Shown here piece by piece: positions 43,378 to 53,002 of a DNA stretch of 64,000 nucleotides. The translations under genes and the position numbers were made by a program. The notes beneath the pieces are model-generated. The model ran no database searches. It saw only the letters and a program-made list of their open reading frames with translations, and was not told where the DNA came from. How positions within the stretch are numbered: the first letter of the stretch is position 1; every line of letters begins with the position of its first letter. Origin of the DNA: Gordonia sp. SL306 (lineage in GTDB: Bacteria > Actinomycetota > Actinomycetes > Mycobacteriales > Mycobacteriaceae); assembly GCF_026625785.1 (NCBI RefSeq), contig NZ_CP113063.1:3596001-3660000 (forward strand). The letters run 5' to 3'.

Positions 43378-43450
43378 GGGGGCCGGGGGGCTCCGGGGTT
43401 GCAGTCGGGGGACCGTGTCAGGGGGTGTCGGGCTTCCGGGGATGTGGGGG
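43378..43450 (+). other. G-tract cluster (G-quadruplex candidate)
   Basis: Eight runs of three to six G within 73 bp (43378-82, 43385-90, 43395-98, 43407-11, 43421-25, 43430-32, 43438-41, 43446-50). The cluster lies between the 3' end of the beta-propeller gene and the 3' end of a TetR gene on the other strand. Confidence 0.7.
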
Positions 43451-43487
43451 TCCTCGGCGGTTCGGCGCCCTCTGCGCCGGTCGCCTG

Positions 43488-44129
43488 TCACTCGGGCGTG
43501 TGGGTCACCGGTGCCAACCAGATGCCGACGAGCGCATCGATGAGCTGGTTGCCGACGTCCGACCACGACCCGGTCGCCTCGCCGGCGGCACGAGACCGCT
43601 CATGGTCGGCCAGGGTCAGCAGGATCATGTTGCGCGCCATGGTGTCTCGCGATTCGAGAACGGTGTCGGGAATGGCGGGTAGCGAGGAGTACAGGCCGGT
43701 GAGAACGGCCATCAATCCACTGGATGCGACCGCCTGATCGTAGAGCAGAGTCCCGAACTTCGGGTCGATCGTGATCTGCGCGCAGAAACGGGCGAAATAG
43801 GTGGGCGTGCCGAGCGAACCCAGATAGTCGGTCTGCGGCGCGACGAGACAGCCGATCCAGTCACGAATCTCGACGTCCGGTCCGAGTGCCTCGACCATGT
43901 GGTGCCGCAGCGGTTCGATCTCGGCGTTGTGATGTTCGAGGATGGCCCGGACCAGTTCGAGCCGACCACCGAAGTGGTACCCGACGGCGTAGTTGTTGCC
44001 CTGGCCTGCGGCCTCGCTGATCTGGCGATTGGAGACCGTCGAAACACCCTGCTCGGCGAAGAGTCGCTCGGCAGTCGACATGATTCGGGCCCGCGTTGTG
44101 GTGACCCGCTCACTGCGGACCCTGCCCAT
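43488..44129 (-). CDS. TetR-family transcriptional regulator
   Basis: A 213-residue regulator. The ATG at 44129 follows AGGAG. HTH: FAEQGVSTVSNRQISEAAGQ then GYHFGGRLELVRA; a large helical ligand domain follows. It is divergent from the F420-type oxidoreductase gene, its likely target. No clear operator noted. Confidence 0.9.
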   Translation of the reverse strand: MGRVRSERVTTTRARIMSTAERLFAEQGVSTVSNRQISEAAGQGNNYAVGYHFGGRLELVRAILEHHNAEIEPLRHHMVEALGPDVEIRDWIGCLVAPQTDYLGSLGTPTYFARFCAQITIDPKFGTLLYDQAVASSGLMAVLTGLYSSLPAIPDTVLESRDTMARNMILLTLADHERSRAAGEATGSWSDVGNQLIDALVGIWLAPVTHTPE

Positions 44130-44236
44130 CGTCGTCGATCTCCTACCTGTCGCCGACTCCGTTCGGGTCGGGCACACCTCGAGTCTAGTGCCCACCGAAG
44201 GCACTGGCGCCTGGTCGGCCCGGGTAGCGTGGGGCC

Positions 44237-45220
44237 ATGCGATTCGGACTGTTCATTCCACAGGGTTGGCGTCTCGATCTCACCGGCATCGCGCCGGCCG
44301 ATCAGTGGTCGGTGATGTCGTCGCTGGCCGCGACCGCCGAAGGGGCGGAATGGGATTCGATCTGGGTCTACGACCACTTCCACACGGTCCCGATGCCGAC
44401 CGACGAGGCCACCCATGAGGCGTGGAGCCTGGTGTCGGCCTTCGCGGCCACCACGACCCGCGTCGACATCGGGCAGATGTGTACGGCGATGAGCTATCGG
44501 AACCCCATGTACCTGGCGAAGGTGGCGGCCACCGCCGACCTCATCTCCGGCGGGCGAGTGCAGATGGGGATCGGCGCCGGGTGGTACGAGCAGGAATGGC
44601 GTGCCTACGGCTATGGCTTCCCGTCCGCTGGTGAGCGACTCGCTCGGCTCGACGAGGGGGTGGCGATCATGAAGCAGGCCTGGGAGACCGGGCGTGCGAG
44701 TCTCGACGGCGTGCACTATCAGGTCGATGACGCGATCTGCGCGCCCCGGCCGACGGCGGGCCGCCTCCCGCTGTGGATCGCGGGCGGTGGCGAGCGGAAG
44801 ACCCTGCGGATCGCCGCCCGGTACGCCGACTACACGAACTTCGACGGGACGGTCGACGGGTTCGCGCACAAATCGTCTGTGCTGCAACAACACTGCACCG
44901 ACCTGGGGCGCGATTACGAATCCATCGTGCGTTCGGCGAACTACAACGTCGTGATCGCCGAGACGGATGCCGAGGTGGAGCGTCGGCTCGACGCCCTCGA
45001 GCAGCGGCTGGCGCGGTTCGTCCATCCCGAGGCTGCTGCCGGCAGCATGGCGGCCTATCGCGGCATGCCTGCCGTCGGGACGCCGGAGCAGGTGGTCGAG
45101 AACCTGTCTGCCCTGGCCGACCTGGGGATGTCGTATGGGATCTTCTATTTTCCCGACATCGCGCACGATCGCAGCAGCCTCGACCTGTTCGTCAACGAGG
45201 TGATGCCGGCGCTGCGCTGA
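44237..45220 (+). CDS. LLM-class F420-dependent oxidoreductase
   Basis: A 327-residue TIM-barrel luciferase-like enzyme. RFGLFIPQGWRLDL at the start, IWVYDHFHT, and GRVQMGIGAGWYEQEW fit the F420 branch (TIGR03560 group), common in mycobacteria and Gordonia. It transfers hydride to or from F420 on an unknown substrate. TAGCGT is 6 nt before the ATG, so the mRNA may be leaderless. Confidence 0.9.
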   Translation: MRFGLFIPQGWRLDLTGIAPADQWSVMSSLAATAEGAEWDSIWVYDHFHTVPMPTDEATHEAWSLVSAFAATTTRVDIGQMCTAMSYRNPMYLAKVAATADLISGGRVQMGIGAGWYEQEWRAYGYGFPSAGERLARLDEGVAIMKQAWETGRASLDGVHYQVDDAICAPRPTAGRLPLWIAGGGERKTLRIAARYADYTNFDGTVDGFAHKSSVLQQHCTDLGRDYESIVRSANYNVVIAETDAEVERRLDALEQRLARFVHPEAAAGSMAAYRGMPAVGTPEQVVENLSALADLGMSYGIFYFPDIAHDRSSLDLFVNEVMPALR

Positions 45221-45230
45221 CGGCATCCGC

Positions 45231-45314
45231 CAACCGCCGACCGTGCGCAACTTTTCGTCGATCGTGCGCAGACTTCCGCCGAGTGGGTACAGTTTTTCGT
45301 CGATCGTGCGCACC
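45231..45314. repeat. Four tandem 21-bp repeat units (array A)
   Basis: Units at 45231-45251, 45252-45272, 45273-45293 and 45294-45314. Units 2 and 4 agree over the first 19 bases (TTTTCGTCGATCGTGCGCA); units 1 and 3 are diverged. Related arrays lie at 60528-60675. Intergenic between two convergent genes. Confidence 0.85.
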
Positions 45315-45348
45315 GAGGGCTTTGCGTAGGTTGTCAGTTCGGTGGCTG

Positions 45349-46503
45349 CTAGAGCTGCCGAAGTCGTTGCGCGGCTTCGGCGATGACGTCCTCGCGCTTG
45401 CAGAACGCGAATCGGACGAGGTGTCGCCAGGGTTCGACGTCGTCGACGAATGCGCTGACCGGCACGGCCGCGACCCCGATCCGCTCGGGCAGCATGCGAC
45501 AGAACGAGACGCCGTCGTCGAAGCCGAGCGGTCGTGGATCGGCACACACGAAGTAGCCGGCCTCGCTTCGGTGGACGCCGAATCCGGTGTCGCGGAGGGT
45601 GTTCGACAACAGGTCTCGTGCCGAGGCCAGTCGTTGCGCGGAGTCGTGCACCCAGTCCATCTCGTCGTCGAGGGCGGAGGCCACCGCGGGCTGGAACGGT
45701 CCGGAACCCACATAGGACATGAACTGCTTGGCCGAGCGGGCCGCCGCGACCAGCTGGGCGGGACCGCTGACCCACCCGACCTTCCATCCGGTGCAGTTGA
45801 ACGTCTTCGCGGCGCTCGAGATCCGCAGGGTTCGGTCACGCATGCCGGGGAAGGTGGCGAGTGGTCTATGGACGCGGTCGTCGAAGAGCAGGTGCTCGTA
45901 GACCTCGTCGGTCACCGCGACCACGTCGTGTTCGACGCACAGCCGTGCGATCTCGGCGAGGTCGTCGTCGGAGAGGACCGTTCCGGTGGGGTTGTGCGGT
46001 GAGTTCACCAGGATGATCGCCGTGGAGGGCCCGAACGCTTCGGCCAGCCTGGTCCGGTCCAGACGGAAGCCGTCGCCGTCGGCGATCAGGGGGACAGTGC
46101 GGCGGATACCGCCGGCCATCGCGACGGTGGCGGCATACGAGTCGTAGTACGGCTCCACCATCACCACCTCGCGGCCGGGCTCGACGAGTCCGACGACCGC
46201 TCCGGCGATCGCCTCGGTTGCGCCGACCGTGATCAGCACCTCTGAGTCGGGGTCGTAGTCCAGTCCGTAATGTCGCCGCTGGTGGCGGGCCACCGCATAT
46301 CGGAGTTCGGGCACGCCGAGCCCGGGTGGGTACTGGTTGTGCCCCTCGGCGATGGCTCGTTGCGCGCCCGCGAGCATCGACTCGGGCCCGTCGGTGTCGG
46401 GAAAGCCCTGACCGAGGTTGACCGCATCGTGCTCGACCGCGAGCGCGGACATCTCGGCGAAGATCGTCGTGCCGAAGGGGCGGAGGCGGGAAACGGTGCG
46501 CAC
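45349..46503 (-). CDS. dapC: N-succinyldiaminopimelate aminotransferase DapC
   Basis: A 384-residue class I PLP aminotransferase. The start SRLRPFGTTIFAEMSALAV, the PLP-Lys segment ISSAAKTFNCTGWKVGW, NSPHNPTG and the C-terminal RFAFCKRED follow what I recall of M. tuberculosis DapC (Rv0858c) closely. It converts N-succinyl-2-amino-6-ketopimelate in lysine and cell-wall DAP synthesis. I use the GTG at 46503; another GTG lies 18 nt upstream. The gene order that follows supports orthology. Confidence 0.88.
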   Translation of the reverse strand: MRTVSRLRPFGTTIFAEMSALAVEHDAVNLGQGFPDTDGPESMLAGAQRAIAEGHNQYPPGLGVPELRYAVARHQRRHYGLDYDPDSEVLITVGATEAIAGAVVGLVEPGREVVMVEPYYDSYAATVAMAGGIRRTVPLIADGDGFRLDRTRLAEAFGPSTAIILVNSPHNPTGTVLSDDDLAEIARLCVEHDVVAVTDEVYEHLLFDDRVHRPLATFPGMRDRTLRISSAAKTFNCTGWKVGWVSGPAQLVAAARSAKQFMSYVGSGPFQPAVASALDDEMDWVHDSAQRLASARDLLSNTLRDTGFGVHRSEAGYFVCADPRPLGFDDGVSFCRMLPERIGVAAVPVSAFVDDVEPWRHLVRFAFCKREDVIAEAAQRLRQL

Positions 46504-46584
46504 GGAACAAGGCTGACACACCGAGGGGCATGCGTGCAGACGGCATCGCCACGGCCGTCGCGGGCGGCGGTACGATCTGCGACT

Positions 46585-47664
46585 ATGACCACCCCGCCCG
46601 AACCGCCGAACCCGGATTCACCGCAGGGGCCGCAGGACGCGGAACCCGAGCAACCCCAGGGCAGCGGTGAGGGCTCGGACGGAGCACAACAGTCACCGAG
46701 CGGCGAGCAGTACCCGGGTGCCCAGCCCTACCCGGGGGAACAGCCCTACCCGGGGGAACAGCCGTACTACGGGCAGCCCTATACCGGCGCCCAGCCCCAG
46801 CCGGGTGCGCAGCCGTACCCCGGCGCGCAGCCGTACCCCGGCGCACAGCCATATCCGGGTGCGCAGCCATATCCGGCTGCGCAGCCGTATCCGGGTGCGC
46901 AGTACCCGGGAGGCCAGCCGGGCCCCGGCGCCCAGCCGTATCCAGGGGAGCCGCCCTACCCCGGTGCCCAGCAATACCCGGGCGGACAGCAGTACCCGGG
47001 TGCCCAGCCGTATCCAGGGCAGCAGCCTTATCCCGGTGCACAGCAATACCCCGGTGCACAGCCGCTTCCCGGCGGCCAGCCCTACCCGGGCCCGTATCCG
47101 TATGCGGCACCGCCGCCCAAGCGGTCCAGCAAGCGGTTGTGGTGGGTCGTCGGGATCGTGGCGGTCCTCCTGATGGCGATCATCGGGGTGGTCGGCTTCA
47201 TCTCCCGCGATTCGGTGTCCGGCACCGATGACGTCGCGGTGGGTGACTGTGTCTCGGTCACCGGCGGTGGCCAGGGAAGTGACGTGCACGCGCGGAAGAT
47301 GGACTGCTCCTCGACGAGCAAGTTCACCTTCTACGTGGCTCAGAAGGTCACCGGCGCGACGTGCCCCAGCGAGGACTACTCCCGGCTCTACTGGATGCGC
47401 GACGGCGAGGAAACCGGCGAGCAGTTGTGCCTGTCGCCGAACCTCACCCAGGGCAAGTGCTACCAGATCCCGGTCGGCGGGATGCCGAGTGCGTCGCTGT
47501 CGGACTACAAGGAGCTCGCGTGCGGGGCCACCAAGGCGGCAGGCACCGAGATCGTCCGCGTCGATCAGCGGAGCAACGGACAGCCGTCATGCTCCAGCGA
47601 TCAACTGTCCGTCTACTTCGCGCTGCCCAAGCCGCTCGGCTACTGCCTCGCCGAACCGACCTGA
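46585..47664 (+). CDS. LppU-like membrane-anchored protein with Pro-Tyr-Gly-Gln repeat
   Basis: A 359-residue protein. Residues 41-170 are about 20 copies of a Q-P-Y-P-G-type hexapeptide (AQPYPG), then one transmembrane helix (about 185-205), then an extracellular domain with eight Cys. The outer domain fits the LppU/SCO3897 family. Since the helix follows the repeats, the repeats should be cytoplasmic and the Cys-rich domain outside. TACGAT is 8 nt before the ATG (leaderless). It is divergent from dapC. Confidence 0.82.
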   Translation: MTTPPEPPNPDSPQGPQDAEPEQPQGSGEGSDGAQQSPSGEQYPGAQPYPGEQPYPGEQPYYGQPYTGAQPQPGAQPYPGAQPYPGAQPYPGAQPYPAAQPYPGAQYPGGQPGPGAQPYPGEPPYPGAQQYPGGQQYPGAQPYPGQQPYPGAQQYPGAQPLPGGQPYPGPYPYAAPPPKRSSKRLWWVVGIVAVLLMAIIGVVGFISRDSVSGTDDVAVGDCVSVTGGGQGSDVHARKMDCSSTSKFTFYVAQKVTGATCPSEDYSRLYWMRDGEETGEQLCLSPNLTQGKCYQIPVGGMPSASLSDYKELACGATKAAGTEIVRVDQRSNGQPSCSSDQLSVYFALPKPLGYCLAEPT

Positions 47665-47676
47665 GTCACCGGCCGG

Positions 47677-49353
47677 TCACCCCGCCGATTCCTCGCCGAT
47701 GGCGGGACCCAGCAGATCATCTGCGTCGGTGATCCGGTAGGCGTAACCCTGCTCGGCGAGAAACCGCTGCCGATGCGCCGCATAGTCGGCGTCGAGGGTG
47801 TCGCGGGAGACCACCGAGTAGAAATGTGCCTGCCCGCCATCACGTTTCGGCCGCAACAGGCGACCGAGTCGCTGCGCCTCCTCCTGGCGGGAACCGAACG
47901 TGCCGGAGACCTGGACCGCGACGGACGCCTCCGGGAGATCGATCGAGAAGTTGGCCACCTTGGAGACCACCAGGGTACGGATCTCACCCTTGCGGAACTG
48001 GTCGAAGAGGACCTCTCGTTCCTTGTTCTTGGTGGAACCCTGGATCACCGGCGCGTCGAGCTCGCGGCCCAGCTCCTCCAGCTGATCGATGTAGGCGCCG
48101 ATGACCAGCGTCGGAGAATCCTTGTGCCGGGCCAGGATCGACTTCACCACATTCACCTTGGTGTGCGCGGTGGAGCAGAGTTTGTACTTCTCCTCGGCCT
48201 CGGCGACCGCGTACTGCATGCGCTCCTCGTCGGTGAGGGTCACCCGAACCTCGACACAGTCGGCTGGCGCGATCCAGCCCTGGGCTTCGATGTCCTTCCA
48301 CGGTGCGTCATAGCGTTTCGGCCCGATGAGGCTGAAGACGTCACCCTCGCGACCGTCCTCACGGACGAGGGTCGCGGTCAGGCCGAGCCGGCGCCGTGAC
48401 TGCAGGTCGGCCGTCATCCGGAAGACCGGCGCGGGCAGCAGGTGCACCTCGTCGTAGATGATCAGGCCCCAGTCGCGGGAGTCGAACAGGTCGAGATTCT
48501 TGTACTCGCCCTTCGACTTCCGGGTCATCACCTGATAGGTGGCGATGGTGACCGGACGGACTTCCTTGCGTTCCCCGGAGTATTCGCCGATCTCGTCCTC
48601 GGTCAGCGAGGTGCGGGCCACGAGTTCGCGTTTCCACTGACGCCCGGCGACCGTGTTGGTCACCAGGATCAGCGTGGTGGCACCGGCCTTGGCCATCGCG
48701 GCGGCGCCGACCATCGTCTTGCCCGCGCCGCAGGGCAGCACCACGACACCCGATCCGCCCGCCCAGAACGAGTCGGCGGCCAGTTCCTGGTAGTCACGCA
48801 GATGCCAGTCGTCTTGATCGAGTTCGATGTGGTGGGCCTCGCCGTCGACGTATCCGGCGAGATCCTCGGCCGGCCAGCCCACCTTCAGCAGGACCTGCTT
48901 GAGGCGGCCACGCTCGGACGGGTGTACGACCACCGTGTCGTCGTCGAGGCGGGTGCCGAGCATCGGGGCGATCTTCTTGTTGCGCATGATCTCTTCGAGC
49001 ACGGCGCGATCGAGACTGACCAGGGTCAGACCGTGTGCCGGGTGTTTGACCAGCTGCAGGCGGCCGAACCGGCCCATCGTGTCGACCACGTCCATCAGCA
49101 GCGGCTGGGGGACTGCATAGCGGGAGTGGCTCACGAGTGCGTCGACCACCTGCTCGGCGTCGTGGCCTGCGGCACGCGCGTTCCACAGGGCGAGCGGAGT
49201 CACCCGGTAGGTGTGCACATGTTCGGGGGCACGTTCGAGCTCGGCGAACGGCGCGATCGCCGCACGGGCCGCCGCCGCGTCGGGGTGGTCGACCTCGAGC
49301 AGCAGGGTTTTGTCGGATTGCACGATCAGGGGTCCATCGGTCACCCCGTCCAT
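47677..49353 (-). CDS. XPB-type DNA helicase (Rv0861c-like)
   Basis: A 558-residue SF2 helicase. An N-terminal DRD-like domain (1-190) precedes the two RecA domains: Walker A PCGAGKT, DEVH box, TAT motif GLTATLVRED, motif VI QRLGRLLRP. Bacterial XPB (ErcC3) unwinds 3' to 5' and is proposed to act in repair. It is followed closely upstream by its usual partner gene, the Rv0862c-like protein, on the same strand. Confidence 0.94.
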   Translation of the reverse strand: MDGVTDGPLIVQSDKTLLLEVDHPDAAAARAAIAPFAELERAPEHVHTYRVTPLALWNARAAGHDAEQVVDALVSHSRYAVPQPLLMDVVDTMGRFGRLQLVKHPAHGLTLVSLDRAVLEEIMRNKKIAPMLGTRLDDDTVVVHPSERGRLKQVLLKVGWPAEDLAGYVDGEAHHIELDQDDWHLRDYQELAADSFWAGGSGVVVLPCGAGKTMVGAAAMAKAGATTLILVTNTVAGRQWKRELVARTSLTEDEIGEYSGERKEVRPVTIATYQVMTRKSKGEYKNLDLFDSRDWGLIIYDEVHLLPAPVFRMTADLQSRRRLGLTATLVREDGREGDVFSLIGPKRYDAPWKDIEAQGWIAPADCVEVRVTLTDEERMQYAVAEAEEKYKLCSTAHTKVNVVKSILARHKDSPTLVIGAYIDQLEELGRELDAPVIQGSTKNKEREVLFDQFRKGEIRTLVVSKVANFSIDLPEASVAVQVSGTFGSRQEEAQRLGRLLRPKRDGGQAHFYSVVSRDTLDADYAAHRQRFLAEQGYAYRITDADDLLGPAIGEESAG

Positions 49354-49399
49354 TGTCCAGATCGGCGCAACTCCTGTCAGAATGCGGTCCCGACGGCCC

Positions 49400-51736
49400 T
49401 CAGTTCTCGAGGAGCTCGACGCTGGTGATCCGGTGCAGGGAGAAATGCTGCTCGTCCTCGGTTCCCGAGTCGATGGCGACGAGTTGTCCCGCCCCGAGGG
49501 TTCGGGGCGTCACCACATGCCTGCTGGCCGATCCGTGCGCGTCGACGTAGTCCACTCGCAGCCGTCGGTTCACCCGCAACGCGAGCTGGATCAGGGCAGT
49601 CGCCGATTCACCGCCACCGCTGGCCCGGACCGGTGTCGCCGACGTCGCACGGTCTGCGGGACGGGCCGTCGCGGCCCGGTCCTGGGAACGCAGCCGGGCG
49701 ACGACGGTCCGCAACTGATCCGGTGACGGCACGGGCCGGCGGGGCTGGGGTTGCCGGCGCTGGCGGGCGACGGTGACCCGGCTGCCGCGTTCACGCAGGT
49801 CGACGACGGTACCGGTGGAATCCTCGCCGGCCGGGGCGAAACCGGCGGCGCGGAGTCGGTCGATCACCTCGCGGACATCGGCCTGCGACACCGCAACAGT
49901 CGGCGCCAGTGCGCGTAACGCCAGGTGATCGGCGGCGTCGCTGCGCAGCACCGCGGCCAGGGTGGTGGGGTCCTCGCAGCGCACGAAGGCCGACGCGACG
50001 CCCACCCGCAGCTGCCCGTGCTTGCGCGCGACGTCTTCGATCAGATAGGTCAACGACTGGGGCACCGGGGTCCGCGAATGCGCGGTGAACAGGGTCAACA
50101 GTTCACTGCTGCTACGGCCCGCGTCGAGCGCGCGCCGCACGCTGGCCTCGGAGACGCGATAGACCGACGCCGCGCCACCGGACTCGAGGTCGGCCACGAG
50201 TTCCACCTGTTCGGCCAGGTCGGCGGTCATGGGTCCAGGAACCGTCAGGGTGAGGTCGGCCTGGGCGAGGAAGTGGTCGACGGGCTCCGGCAACGCCGCC
50301 CGCATCGCGGTGAGCACCGACGACTCGATCTCGTCGTGGTCACCGGTGATGGCTGCCCGACCCACCGCGGTCAGCGATCCATGGGCGACCACCCCCAGTT
50401 CGCGCGCCTCGCGCAGTGTCTCTTCGACAACGTGTCGCGAGTACCTGCGGATCTGGCGTGGATGCTGCCAGTGCACGGCCGCGGCGAGTGCGTCGGTGGT
50501 CACCGGCATCGCGCGTCCGGCCTCGCCCAACGTCGAGAGCATCTCGTGTCGCGCGATCGGCGCGTAGGCGTCGTGGAGCTCCCCCGACAATGCCGGGAGG
50601 GCGTTGCCGTCGCGATCGGGTTCGCCGATCTGCCACGCACGCCGGGGCATCTCGAGCCATGCGCCCAGCAACGCCCACCACTGCCGGTCGGGTGCCTGGT
50701 GCAGCCAGGTGTCGGCGGCCGTGGTGGGCGCGAAGGCGTGCTCGCCGGAATCGGATGCCGGCGGGGGCTCGGGGAATCCGGCATCGATCAGGCGCAGGTA
50801 GGCGAGCAGTTCGGCGATGAACGCGAGCCGCTGCTGTTCGAGGCCGGTCACCTTGGCCAGGCGCCGCACTTCACGAACCCCCAGCGCGCCCGATCGCAAT
50901 ACCGCCGCCGGCGTCGCGCCGAGTGCCCGGATGAGCGAGGTGGCGTGGCGGATGAGCTCCAGCGCCTCGCCGCCCGCGGCCGCCTCGACGGCGCTGGGGG
51001 AGAACCGGCGCTTGGCCGACTCGTCGTGCAGGGCGGGGGCAGCGAGATCGTCGGTGCGCAGTGCGGGCTCATCGCGCAGCAGCTGGCCGATCATCGGCGG
51101 CAACTCGACGGTCTGGTCGTCGATGCGCGCCAGGAGACCGGCAGCGAGGAGCCGGGCGACCGGTGCGTTCGGATCGGCGTCGGGTGCGGCGTCGCGGCTA
51201 CGGCCCAGTGCGGGCCCGCGGGACAGGGTTTCGAGTAGGTTGCGCTCGCGCTCATCGAGACCGTCGAGGGTGGCGCGCAGATCCTCGGGCTTCTGGCGGG
51301 CGAGCGGCCCGGTGAGATGGTGGCCGCGCCACGGCAGGGCGGCCGGGGCATGCGCTCCGGTCAGCAGGGCGTCGTCGGGCCCCCAGAGCAGGGCGCGTCG
51401 CCGCAGCAGGTCGATCCGATCGAGGACCTCCTGGTTGTCGGCCTGGCCGGCGAGTGCGGCGACGATCGATGCGACGGCGGTCGGCGCGGGAATCGTGCCG
51501 GTGGTCTCGAGGCCCAGCGCGATCACCTGCTCGAGCACGGCCACCGCGAGCAGGTCGAGATCTTCGCCTGCCAACGCCGATGAGGCCGCCGACAATGCCC
51601 GCGAGGCCAGCACACCTGTGCCCGCAGGCGGTGGGGACGCGAGATCCGGGCGGGCGGTGAGCAGCTCGATGATCTCGTCGTCGCTGCGCAAGGCCAGGTC
51701 ATCGGCCAGGCTGACGCCCTGGTCATCCGCACTCAT
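49400..51736 (-). CDS. Helicase-associated protein with WYL-like C-terminus (Rv0862c-like)
   Basis: A 778-residue protein paired with XPB. Most is helical HTH-type sequence; residues about 430-620 carry the helicase C-terminal-3 region ([23 protein letters not shown] to DALRAAGF-like segments). The last 65 residues ([21 protein letters not shown] ... [10 protein letters not shown]) form a WYL-like ligand domain. TAGAAT lies 7 nt before the ATG at 51736, a very good leaderless signal. Likely regulator or adaptor of XPB; exact role unknown. Confidence 0.87.
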   Translation of the reverse strand: MSADDQGVSLADDLALRSDDEIIELLTARPDLASPPPAGTGVLASRALSAASSALAGEDLDLLAVAVLEQVIALGLETTGTIPAPTAVASIVAALAGQADNQEVLDRIDLLRRRALLWGPDDALLTGAHAPAALPWRGHHLTGPLARQKPEDLRATLDGLDERERNLLETLSRGPALGRSRDAAPDADPNAPVARLLAAGLLARIDDQTVELPPMIGQLLRDEPALRTDDLAAPALHDESAKRRFSPSAVEAAAGGEALELIRHATSLIRALGATPAAVLRSGALGVREVRRLAKVTGLEQQRLAFIAELLAYLRLIDAGFPEPPPASDSGEHAFAPTTAADTWLHQAPDRQWWALLGAWLEMPRRAWQIGEPDRDGNALPALSGELHDAYAPIARHEMLSTLGEAGRAMPVTTDALAAAVHWQHPRQIRRYSRHVVEETLREARELGVVAHGSLTAVGRAAITGDHDEIESSVLTAMRAALPEPVDHFLAQADLTLTVPGPMTADLAEQVELVADLESGGAASVYRVSEASVRRALDAGRSSSELLTLFTAHSRTPVPQSLTYLIEDVARKHGQLRVGVASAFVRCEDPTTLAAVLRSDAADHLALRALAPTVAVSQADVREVIDRLRAAGFAPAGEDSTGTVVDLRERGSRVTVARQRRQPQPRRPVPSPDQLRTVVARLRSQDRAATARPADRATSATPVRASGGGESATALIQLALRVNRRLRVDYVDAHGSASRHVVTPRTLGAGQLVAIDSGTEDEQHFSLHRITSVELLEN

Positions 51737-51814
51737 TCGGTCGATTCTACTGAGCGGACTCCCGACCGCGGTTTCGGCGGGACGGCCGTCGAGGCCACAT
51801 GGCACAATGACCCC

Positions 51815-52000
51815 GTGGCTGAGAAGAAGAAGTACGTCGACAACGGCTGGCCGAAAGACGGAGAGGGCGACAGCGCGCACGCTGTTTCCGAGTTCGCGGC
51901 CGGCCTGTCCGGTGCCTTGTCACCCTTCGGTGACGTCGAGTTCCCGCTGGCCCCCGACGACCTGCCCTACCTTCAGCCGAAGACCGTCGTCAACCGCTGA
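51815..52000 (+). CDS. Small conserved protein before moaC (Rv0863 position)
   Basis: A 61-residue protein with a Lys-rich start ([13 protein letters not shown]) and an acidic Pro-rich end. It starts at GTG 51815 and ends 5 nt before moaC. It holds the same place as Rv0863 in M. tuberculosis as I recall, but I recognise no domain. Confidence 0.75.
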   Translation: MAEKKKYVDNGWPKDGEGDSAHAVSEFAAGLSGALSPFGDVEFPLAPDDLPYLQPKTVVNR

Positions 52001-52005
52001 CGAGA

Positions 52006-52509
52006 GTGGCCGCCGGGAGCGAAGCGAGCGGGCCGACCCGACCGGGCCTGAGTCACGTCGACTCGACCGGCGCGGCCCGGATGGTCGACGTCGGCGGCAA
52101 ATCGCGCACCGACCGCCGTGCGGTGGCCGGTGGGACGTTTCGCACCACGACCGAGGTGATCGGCTTGCTCAGCGACGGCAAGCTCCCGAAGGGCGACGTC
52201 CTCGCGACCGCCCGGATCGCCGGGATCATGGCGGCCAAACGCACCGACGAACTGATCCCGCTGTGTCATCAGCTCGCCCTGTCGTCGGTCGAGGTCGAGT
52301 TCGCGATCGCCGACGATCACATCGACGTGACGGCAACCGTCGGGACCAGCGGGCAGACCGGTGTCGAGATGGAAGCCCTGACCGCCGTCGCCGTCGCCGG
52401 CCTCACCTTGCACGACATGGTGAAGGCGGTCGACCGACGCGCCAGCATGGACGGGGTGCGCCTGCTCGAGAAGACCGGAGGCAAATCGGGGTCGTGGCGA
52501 CGTGAGTGA
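52006..52509 (+). CDS. moaC: Cyclic pyranopterin monophosphate synthase MoaC
   Basis: A 167-residue MoaC with RMVDVGGKSRTDRRAVA, the catalytic region KRTDELIPLCHQLALSSVEV and GVEMEALTAVAVAGLTLHDMVKAVDR (Lys and Asp of the active site). It makes cyclic pyranopterin monophosphate from the MoaA product. The start is a GTG; the family start would be near TGAARMVDVGG, so the first 20 residues are uncertain. It overlaps mog by 8 nt. Confidence 0.94.
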   Translation: MAAGSEASGPTRPGLSHVDSTGAARMVDVGGKSRTDRRAVAGGTFRTTTEVIGLLSDGKLPKGDVLATARIAGIMAAKRTDELIPLCHQLALSSVEVEFAIADDHIDVTATVGTSGQTGVEMEALTAVAVAGLTLHDMVKAVDRRASMDGVRLLEKTGGKSGSWRRE

Positions 52510-53002
52510 GTCACCGGGCGACGGCGGACGGCCCCGGGTGGCCAGGATCGTGGTCGCCTCGACTCGGGCCAGCCGTGGCGACTACACCGACCGCACCGGA
52601 CCCGTCATCACCGACTGGCTCAACGCCCGCGGGTTCGTCGTCGATGACCGCTGTGTGGTGGCCGACGGCCGGCCGGTCGGGGACGCGATCCGCGCCGGTG
52701 TCGATGCAGGCGCCGATCTGGTCATCACCACCGGCGGGACCGGCCTCTCACCGACCGATCGCACCCCCGAACAGACCCACCCGTTGCTCGACGTCGAGAT
52801 CCCCGGTCTGGCGGACGCGATCCGTTCCGCCGGCCTGCCGACGGTGCCGACCGCAGTCCTGTCGCGCGGCATCGCGGGTGTGGCCGCCACCACGTTGGTG
52901 ATCAACCTGCCGGGGTCGACCGGCGGGGTGAAGGACGGGCTGTCCGTGCTCGCGGGAGTCCTCGACCACGCGCTGGACCAGATTCGCGGCGGCGACCACT
53001 GA
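52502..53002 (+). CDS. mog: Molybdopterin adenylyltransferase-type protein (Mog/MoaB)
   Basis: A 166-residue MoCF_biosynth protein. The ligand motifs [18 protein letters not shown] and [12 protein letters not shown] are complete. It adenylates molybdopterin before metal insertion. GTG start overlapping the moaC stop; 1-nt overlap with moaE. Confidence 0.92.
   Translation: MSESPGDGGRPRVARIVVASTRASRGDYTDRTGPVITDWLNARGFVVDDRCVVADGRPVGDAIRAGVDAGADLVITTGGTGLSPTDRTPEQTHPLLDVEIPGLADAIRSAGLPTVPTAVLSRGIAGVAATTLVINLPGSTGGVKDGLSVLAGVLDHALDQIRGGDH

Noticed and set aside
45231..45314. Possible CRISPR array
   Set aside because: The 21-bp units abut with no spacers, and no cas gene is nearby.
43712..45787. 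A long minus-strand open frame (691 codons)
   Set aside because: It crosses the F420 oxidoreductase and the repeat array in a shadow frame. Its RTIDEK-type peptide repeats come from the 21-bp units, not from a real protein.
46583..47110. Antisense repeat-rich frame opposite the QPYPG region
   Set aside because: It only mirrors the DNA repeat of the LppU-like gene and has no ribosome-binding site.
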